Shown in pieces: positions 57,931 through 64,000 of a stretch of DNA of 64,000 bases. The notes below the pieces were generated by a model, which saw nothing but the letters and a program-made list of their open reading frames with translations, ran no database searches and was not told the DNA's origin. Position numbers and translations under genes: made by a program. The stretch lies in the NCBI RefSeq assembly GCF_963082655.1, contig NC_081552.1, forward strand, positions 194,756,598 to 194,820,597, read 5' to 3'. Positions within the stretch are counted from its first letter, which is position 1. Every line of letters starts with the position of its first letter. This DNA comes from Stomoxys calcitrans. Lineage: Eukaryota > Arthropoda > Insecta > Diptera > Muscidae.

Positions 57931-58460
57931 CTGTGGTAAAGAACTAATTTGTCAGTCTATATATTTGGTGCCATGGCGATAGTTCTTGCCGTGTAAAACT
58001 CTTGAACAAAAAAGTGTTGCCCAGCAAAACGTCGTTTGGTCTCGTCTATCAGTGAGCTAAAAATGGTTTGCCTTATCGTTAAGGTTTCCAAATCCTGCTT
58101 TCACGCTGAGTGTTATAATTTCGGGGCTATGGCGGCCTACATATTATTAAATCACACAGTGTCCCGTTAGGTCATTATAATTGATCGGCTGTTTTGGTGT
58201 GAGGTGGTCCGCTAGATGTATGAGCAAAATAATGATATCAGATTCGCAGTACATAACCTTATACCTTGGAGGTCATGAGAGAAATCATTGTACAAAATGT
58301 TAGCCTAATCGGATGAAAATTGCGCCCCCTATAGGCGCAATGTATCTTAAAGGGTACGTTCAGTGTAGGATTGCTTATTTTTGCAAAAACAAATTAATTT
58401 TTGCGATAGCATCCATCGGAAAATTGTCAATCGATATTCAGTCAAAAGTTTAAATATCGA
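57931..58460. other. mixed sequence, no gene
   Basis: Mostly unrecognised. Scraps of family D (GGTGTGAGGTGGTCC near 58196) and of a family A monomer (AATTGCGCCCCCTATAG near 58318) are present. Confidence 0.5.
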
Positions 58461-58950
58461 TATTTTAGCCAAATCTAGTGTCTGTCCGTATGTCCGTCAA
58501 CTGTAATCACTCTACAGTCTTTAAGAATTAAGATATTGAGTAGAAATTTTGCACAGACTCGTATTTCTACTATACGCAGGTTTAGTTCTTGAATGGGCCA
58601 AACCGGACTATATATAGATAAAGCTGCCGTATAGACCGATCTGGCGATTTTGGTTATTAAGCCCATAAAAGCCGCATTTTTTGTCCGATTATGCTGAAAT
58701 TTGAAACAGGAAGTTCTACTAGAGGTCCCGATATTCAAGCCGAATATGGCACATAGACCGATATGCGGGTTTAGGGGTCTTAAGCCCGTAACAGGCGTAT
58801 TTATTATCCGATTTCGCTAAAATTTGAATCAGTCAGTTGTTTTAAGCCTCCCGACATTCAACTCAAATATGGTTCAGATCGAACCATAAAAGCCGCAATT
58901 ACTTTTCTATTTCGCTGAATGTTCAATAGTAAGTTGAAATTTTCAATAGT
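58461..58950 (+). repeat. family G monomers
   Basis: Three diverged monomers with GCCGTATAGACCGATC and CCCATAAAAGCCGCATTTTT, interrupted by the SINE head at 58956. Confidence 0.75.
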
Positions 58951-58955
58951 ATGCT

Positions 58956-59036
58956 GGAGGCCACCGTAGCGCAGAGGTTAGCATGTCCGCCTATGACGCT
59001 GAACGCCTGGGTTCGAATCCTAGCGAAACCATCAGT
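58956..59036 (+). mobile_element. SINE tRNA-like head only
   Basis: GGAGGCCACCGTAGCGCAGA, GGTTAGCATG and GGTTCGAATCC are intact. The body is absent. It is not a free-standing tRNA gene, because the identical head belongs to the SINEs at 28848 and 62270. Confidence 0.8.
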
Positions 59037-59039
59037 ATG

Positions 59040-60251
59040 ATTTAGATCGGTCTTTTTGCAGCCATAGCTGCCATATAGACCGACTTGTTTGCGACTTCCC
59101 ATGCCATATAAACCGATCTCCCGATTTGACTACTTGAGCCCCTGGAAGCCACAATTTTCATCCGATTTGGCTGAAATTTTGCACATAGTGTTCCGTTATG
59201 ACTCCCAACAACTATACTAAGTACGGTCGAAATCGGTCAAGAACATGATAAAGCTCCCATATGAACGGATCTCCCGATTTGACTTCTTTAACCGCTGGAA
59301 GCCTAAATTTTCATCCGATTTGGCTGAAATTTTGCGCATAGTGTTCTGTTATGACTCTCAACAACTGTGCTGATTACGGTCCGAATCGGTGAAGAACCTG
59401 ATATAGCTCTCATAAAAACCGATCTCCCGAATTGACTTCTTGAGCCCCTGGAAGCCACAATTTTCATCCGATTTGGCTGAAATTTTGGACGTGGTGTTCT
59501 GTTATGACTCTCAACAACTGTGCCAACTACGGTCTAAATCGTTCGAAAACCTGATATAGCTCCCATATAAACCGATCTCCCGATTTGACTTCTTGAGCCC
59601 CTGGAAGCCACAATATTCATCCGATTTGGCTGAAATTTTTCACATAGTGTTCTGTCATGACTCTCAACAACTGTGCCAAGTACAGTTTAAATCGGTTAAG
59701 AACCTGATATAGCTCTCATATAAACCGATCTCCCGATTTGACTTCTTGAGTCAATTAGAAGCCGCAATTTTTGTCCGATTTGGCTGAAATCTTGCACATA
59801 GTGTTCCGTTATGACTCCCCACAACTGTACTAAGTACGGTCTAAATTGATCAAGAATCTGATATAGCTCCCATATAAACCGATCTCCCTAATTGACTTCT
59901 TGAACCCCTGGAAGCCGCAATTTTCATCCCATTGGGCTGAAATTTGGCACAAAGTGTTCTGTTATGACTTCCAACAACTGTGCCAAGTACGGTTCAAATT
60001 GGTCTATAACCTGATATAGATCCCATAAGAACGGATCTCCCGAATTGATTTCTTGAGCCCTTACAAGCCGCGACTTTTATCCGATTTGGCTGAAATTTTT
60101 CATATAGTGTTCTGTTACGACTTTCAACAACTGTGAAAAGTACGATCCAAGTCGGTCTATAACCAGATATAGCTCCCTTATTTTAGCCGAATTCATAGTG
60201 GTGGGTTCCTAAGATTTGACTCGGCCGAACTTAGCACGCTTTTACTTGTTA
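59040..60251 (+). repeat. family A element, 5' truncated
   Basis: About seven regular monomers of roughly 155 bp (ATAAACCGATCTCCCGATTT, CAACAACTGTGCCAAGTACG). It ends CGGCCGAACTTAGCACGC, TTTTACTTGTTAA. Confidence 0.85.
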
Positions 60252-61525
60252 ATAATTTAAATAATAATAAATAGTTGTGATCAATGACGATAACTGTTAT
60301 TTAAATGACAATTTCCCTTAGAAGGCCTTTGAATCAGGCCTCTTATGAATTGCTTTAACCTCACACACTTTTTCTAACTCTCACATAAGGTCTCTGCTCA
60401 AATGCAAGCACATTCTATTTACTAAATTTTAGTTTGAGATGAAAAAGAAACCAAAGAGAAACCAAGCAACTTGAACTATGGTTAGTGTTCTCTGTTTTTG
60501 GTGCACACGCCAAAAGGGGAGCCATATAACATTTACTCTTACACTTTTCTGTTTAGTCTACACTTGCAAGTCAAGAGATCAGGTTGACACGGAGGGGATT
60601 ATCAGTTTCCGCGGTTTTCGATTTAAAAGCACACATTAATATTAAAAAAATGGCAACAGACGTTTCGATAAGTGTAAGCTACAATTATGTTCAATAATAA
60701 AATAAAACAAAAAAAAAACAATCTAATCACATAGTTTTCCACTCGTCTAGTTTGGAGTGAGGGAAGCATAACTAGCATTACTCATACGTACTAATGTCAA
60801 AGTAACATTGAACAAAATCCGGTAATAAAATGAAATCCCATTGGTGTACTTTGGAGCTGTGAATTAGCTGTGTGGGGAAAACTTAATTGGCTGCTTGCAG
60901 TTGTATGAGGCAAGACAAATTTAAGAGAGCCAATAGATAAGGGTGAATGGCTATGTAAAGTAATACGCACCACAACTGAACTAACACGGCATAAGAGACA
61001 TATTGAACTCTTATAAACAATGCATGGCACATTTAAGCAGACTACGAATAGCTTTTCGAACATTCCACATCAGGCGATGATGAAACTTTTAAGCCTCTCT
61101 CAAAGTGCATGCCAAAGTAAATTGAAGCAATGGGTAGAAATTAAAATTCTTGTTCTAGACACAGTGGCCTTGCTTTTACATTTCAAGTGCTTAATAACGA
61201 ACGTGCCATGCCACTGTGTTAGTACAGTGTAACCTATGGTGTGAGTTTAAAGTTTAACACCGTTACAAAAAGAACAGGAACTAAAAGTCTAGAAGGAAAT
61301 AAAGAATAGGTGAGGTGAGTTTAGTTGTGGAAGTTTTCCTACATGTGTTCTTGAAATGAGAAGCTTTCTGATGGTATATGCGGCTACAACTATAAGAATA
61401 AGCTGAAAATGCAGCAAAAAGAGAAACAGTAGCAACGCGTAGCTTAATGGACAGATGTCGGAAGAAAAAGTAGAATGAAGATATGTCTATTCCGTAAGAA
61501 GATGCAACAACTTAAAAGGATACCC
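60252..61525. other. non-repetitive stretch, no gene recognised
   Basis: AT-rich. Frames at 60797-61063 and 61020-61232 show no known motif and no splice context I can defend. Confidence 0.5.
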
Positions 61526-62255
61526 ACCACCTCGGGTATATATGTAAACCACCTCTCGTCATAATCCGGTGAAAAATGCCAATTCTTAAACCACCTATCG
61601 TCATAATCCGCTTAAAAATGCAAATTTTATGCACCCTTAGCTGCCATATCAAAGCATGGTCCGATTTGGAGCGAATTCGGCACGGAGAAAGTCACTATTC
61701 AATCGGTCTTTATTTGTCAGCTATATCCAAATATAGACCGATTTCAATCATATAGCACACGGATGTTGAAAAGCCTAACATAAGTCACTGTGTCACAAAA
61801 CAGCGAAATCGGAAAATAAATGCTCCTTTTATGGGGCCAAGACTTTAAACCAGATATAGATCGGCCTATATGACAGCTATATACAAATCTCAATTGATCT
61901 AAGCCAAATTAAACTAACACAATTCACTGTCCGAAATTTCAGCGAAATCGGACAATAAATGCGCCATTTATGGACCAAGACCTTAAATTGGTAGATCGGT
62001 ATATATCGCAGCTATATCCAAATCTGGACGGATCTAAACCAAATGGAAAAAAAAACATGTCGAAGAACCTAACGCAGTTCACTGTCCCAAATCTCAGCAA
62101 AATCGAATAATAAATGCGCCCTTCATGGGCCCAAGACCTTAAATCGAGAGATCGGTCTATATGGCAGCTTTACCTAAATCTGTACCGCAATGGGTCAAAT
62201 TGAAGAAGTATGTCGACTGGCCTAACACAACTCATTATCCCAAAATCTATCGGCC
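61526..62255 (-). repeat. family G array, interrupted by a SINE
   Basis: Four monomers with TCCCAAATCTCAGCAAAATC and CCAAGACCTTAAATCGAGAG phrases. The last is split by the SINE at 62270 and resumes at 62592. Confidence 0.8.
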
Positions 62256-62269
62256 CTTTTATGGCCCCA

Positions 62270-62577
62270 TAGCGCAGAGTTTAGCATATCCGCCTATAAC
62301 GCTGAACGCCTGGGTTCGAATCCTGGCGAGACCATCAGAAAAAACATTTTCAACGCTGGTTTTCCCCTCCTAATGCTGGCAACATTTGTGAGGTACTATG
62401 CCATTTAAAACTTCTCTCCAAAGAGGTGTCGCACTGCGGCACGCCGTTTAGACTCGGCTGTAAAAAGGAGGCTCCTTATCATTGAGCTTAAAACTTGAAT
62501 CGGACTGCACTCATTGACATGTGAGAAGTTTGCCCCTGTTCCTTAGTGGAATCTTCATGGGCAAAATTTGCAATTTG
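62270..62577 (+). mobile_element. full-length tRNA-derived SINE with 14-bp target duplication
   Basis: Head TAGCGCAGAGTTTAGCATAT with B box GGTTCGAATCC. The body includes CCCCTCCTAATGCTGGCAAC, GAGGTGTCGCACTGCGGC and AAAAAGGAGGCTCC. The tail is GGGCAAAATTTGCAATTTG. It is flanked by CTTTTATGGCCCCA at 62256-62269 and 62578-62591. Confidence 0.92.
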
Positions 62578-62591
62578 CTTTTATGGCCCCA

Positions 62592-62735
62592 AGACCTTAA
62601 ATCGAGAGATCGGTCTATATGGCAGCTATATGGGCAAAAAAGTAATCTGCACAAAGTATCAGCTCAATATCTCAATTTTTAAAGGCTATGGCGTGATTTC
62701 AACAGACAGATGTGGCTATATCGTCTTAATGACAA
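62592..62735 (-). repeat. family G continuation
   Basis: AAGACCTTAAATCGAGAGAT, GGTCTATATGGCAGCTATAT, then the tail block. It reaches the next family A head at about 62736. Confidence 0.75.
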
Positions 62736-63000
62736 AACAAGTAAGAGCGTGGCTAAATTCGGCCGAGCCGAATCTTCAATACCCTCCACCATGGATAGCA
62801 TTTGTTGAGTTCTTTGCGCTGTATCTCTTTTTGGGCAAACAAAGAATAATGAAAAAAAGTAAAGGTTATGCTATTGGAGCTATATCAAGTTATAGTCCGA
62901 TGCGGACCATAAATAAATTGAATGCTGAACATTGTAGAATTGCGCTTTGTAGAGGCTTGAAGGTCATGGGAGAAGCCGATGTCTGCCAAATCGGGTGGGA
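62736..63000 (-). repeat. family A head fragment
   Basis: ACAAGTAAGAGCGTGGCTAA, TTCGGCCGAGCCGAATC and ATACCCTCCACCATGG, then a short array. Confidence 0.8.
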
Positions 63001-63002
63001 AT

Positions 63003-63113
63003 TGGGGAAAACCACCGCTGAAAATTGTTTCTGATGGTCTCGCCAGGATTCGAACCCAGGCTTTCAGCGTCAAAGGCGGACATGCTAACCTCTGCGCTAC
63101 GGTGACCTTCAGA
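63003..63113 (-). mobile_element. SINE head fragment, reverse
   Basis: CTGATGGTCTCGCCAGG, GGATTCGAACCC and GCTAACCTCTGCGCTACGG: the tRNA-like head plus about 30 bp of body. Confidence 0.8.
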
Positions 63114-63348
63114 AGAACATGATATAGCTCCCATATAAACCTATCTCCCGATTTGACTTCTTGAGACCTTCCAAGCCGCGATTTTTATCCGATTTGGCAG
63201 AAATTTTGCACATAGTGTTCTGTTATGACTCTTAACAACTGCGCCAAATTGGTCTATAGCCAGATATAGTTCCTATATTTTAGCAGAATCCATGGTGGTG
63301 GGCTCCCAAGATTCGGCCCGGCCGAACTTAGCACGCTTTTACTTGTTA
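63114..63348 (+). repeat. family A 3' end
   Basis: One and a half monomers and the perfect terminal hairpin TTCGGCCCGGCCGAACTTAG, CACGCTTTTACTTGTT. Confidence 0.85.
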
Positions 63349-64000
63349 TGTTTTGGCACGACTTTTTACGAACGGTAGAGCATATAACCATTTTAAACAA
63401 ATATGGGAGTGTTTTAGCACACCAGTAAAATGATAATGATTTCCAATTCCATACAAGAAATCTACTCATGTCGATCGCGTTCCTGCCCATAATGCCTACA
63501 TAAGGGGAGTTCAATATTTTCAAGGCCTCATTAATACCTGGCGGGTCGTATTTTTAGTGGGGGTAACGCAAAGTTCGGCACGGCCGTTTTTAATTGTTGT
63601 TTTTGCATATTTGTAATCTACCCGTTAAAACCTTTCCTATAATACACATATTGCATAGGTTGCACTTTCCCTCTAGAGGGGGTTTTTAGCCCTAGGGGTA
63701 TCCACAGGCCTTTGACCCAAAACGGACTTCAGATTCGTGTTCCTGGGATAAAACCAAGTCTGCATACCAAACTTAAACGAAATAGAGGGAGCGTCCTATA
63801 AAGTGCACTTAAGCATTCTCCTTAAAGAACCTTTTCACTTGAACTAGTTCTTTCCAGAGGCATTAAGCTCTAGGCTAATACTGAATGACAACCAAAAAGT
63901 GGTAATCTTCGTAAAAGTGATTTTAATAGCCAATTTGGGTTTTACTTTGGGCCCTATAAAATGCACATATAAAATGCTCTTTAGCATTCTCCTAAGAGAA
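63349..64000. other. unclassified sequence with another repeat (family I)
   Basis: A short hairpin end (AAGTTCGGCACGGCCGTTTT) lies near 63570. It is followed by units with TTCAGATTCGTGTTCCTGGG and a GCATTCTCCT phrase repeated near 63811 and 63984, reminiscent of family D. No gene recognised. Confidence 0.4.

Noticed and set aside
58956..59036. A tRNA gene (A box, B box and GGTTCGAATCC present)
   Set aside because: The same head with the same flank continues into the SINE body at 28848-29185 and 62270-62577, so it is a SINE fragment. I see no good acceptor-stem pairing.
1..64000. Bacterial features (operons, CRISPR, riboswitches, attachment sites)
   Set aside because: Spliced genes, TATA boxes, AATAAA signals, SINEs and MITEs identify the DNA as eukaryotic. 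The many short tandem families are transposon-derived arrays, not CRISPR repeats.

Overview
The window looks like nuclear DNA of a higher fly (schizophoran, probably muscid; inferred from gene content and repeat style). It is AT-rich, gene-poor and mostly repeats. I can support three protein-coding genes, all on the + strand and all intron-bearing. There are no bacterial-type operons, no CRISPR array, and no free-standing functional tRNA gene; every tRNA-like segment is the head of a SINE.

Genes. (1) A yellow/MRJP-family gene has its last three exons at 6260-6456, 22211-22625 and 29634-29762. They encode the C-terminal 246 residues; the 5' exons must lie left of the window. Its two introns are 15.75 kb and 7.0 kb and full of mobile DNA. 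(2) A secreted chitin-binding (CBM14) peritrophin-like gene has its body at 44790-45716. I propose its first coding exon is a 27-nt exon at 39664-39690, 5.1 kb upstream. (3) A paralogue of it lies at 53301-54307, with a TATA box, a 27-nt first exon and a 62-nt intron. The two CBM14 proteins share a signal peptide, four Cys-rich modules and a low-complexity linker before the last module, as expected for peritrophic-matrix or cuticle chitin binders.

Repeat landscape. The dominant family (here 'family A', with sister arrays 'G' and 'H') is built of monomers of about 150-180 bp. It has a palindromic hairpin TTCGGCCCGGCCGAA near one end, an inverted TATACCCTCCACCAT motif at both ends, and inserts within T runs. 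This structure resembles helentron-derived (HINE/DINE-1-like) elements. Other elements are: a 3.48-kb Foldback/MULE-like element with 9-bp target duplication (12690-16170); degraded RTE-like APE-RT non-LTR elements (34020-36565, 40075-43420 and fragments); degraded RNase H-bearing non-LTR elements (26890-28680, 51165-52750); a tRNA-derived SINE family; two TA-flanked MITEs; and several tandem families (B, C, D, E, F).

Layout: 1-5970 repeats E, A, G; 6260-29762 yellow gene 3' part, with a perfect 2199-bp tandem duplication (7372-11769), the Foldback element, arrays and a 200-N gap that looks artificial; 30360-38600 A/H/G arrays and an RTE-like element; 38600-45780 peritrophin-like gene 1 with an RTE-filled intron; 45860-52790 a MITE, arrays and non-LTR remnants; 52800-54340 peritrophin-like gene 2; 54385-64000 D, G and A arrays, SINEs and some unrecognised sequence.

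For family A the strand given is '+' when the hairpin end is on the right.
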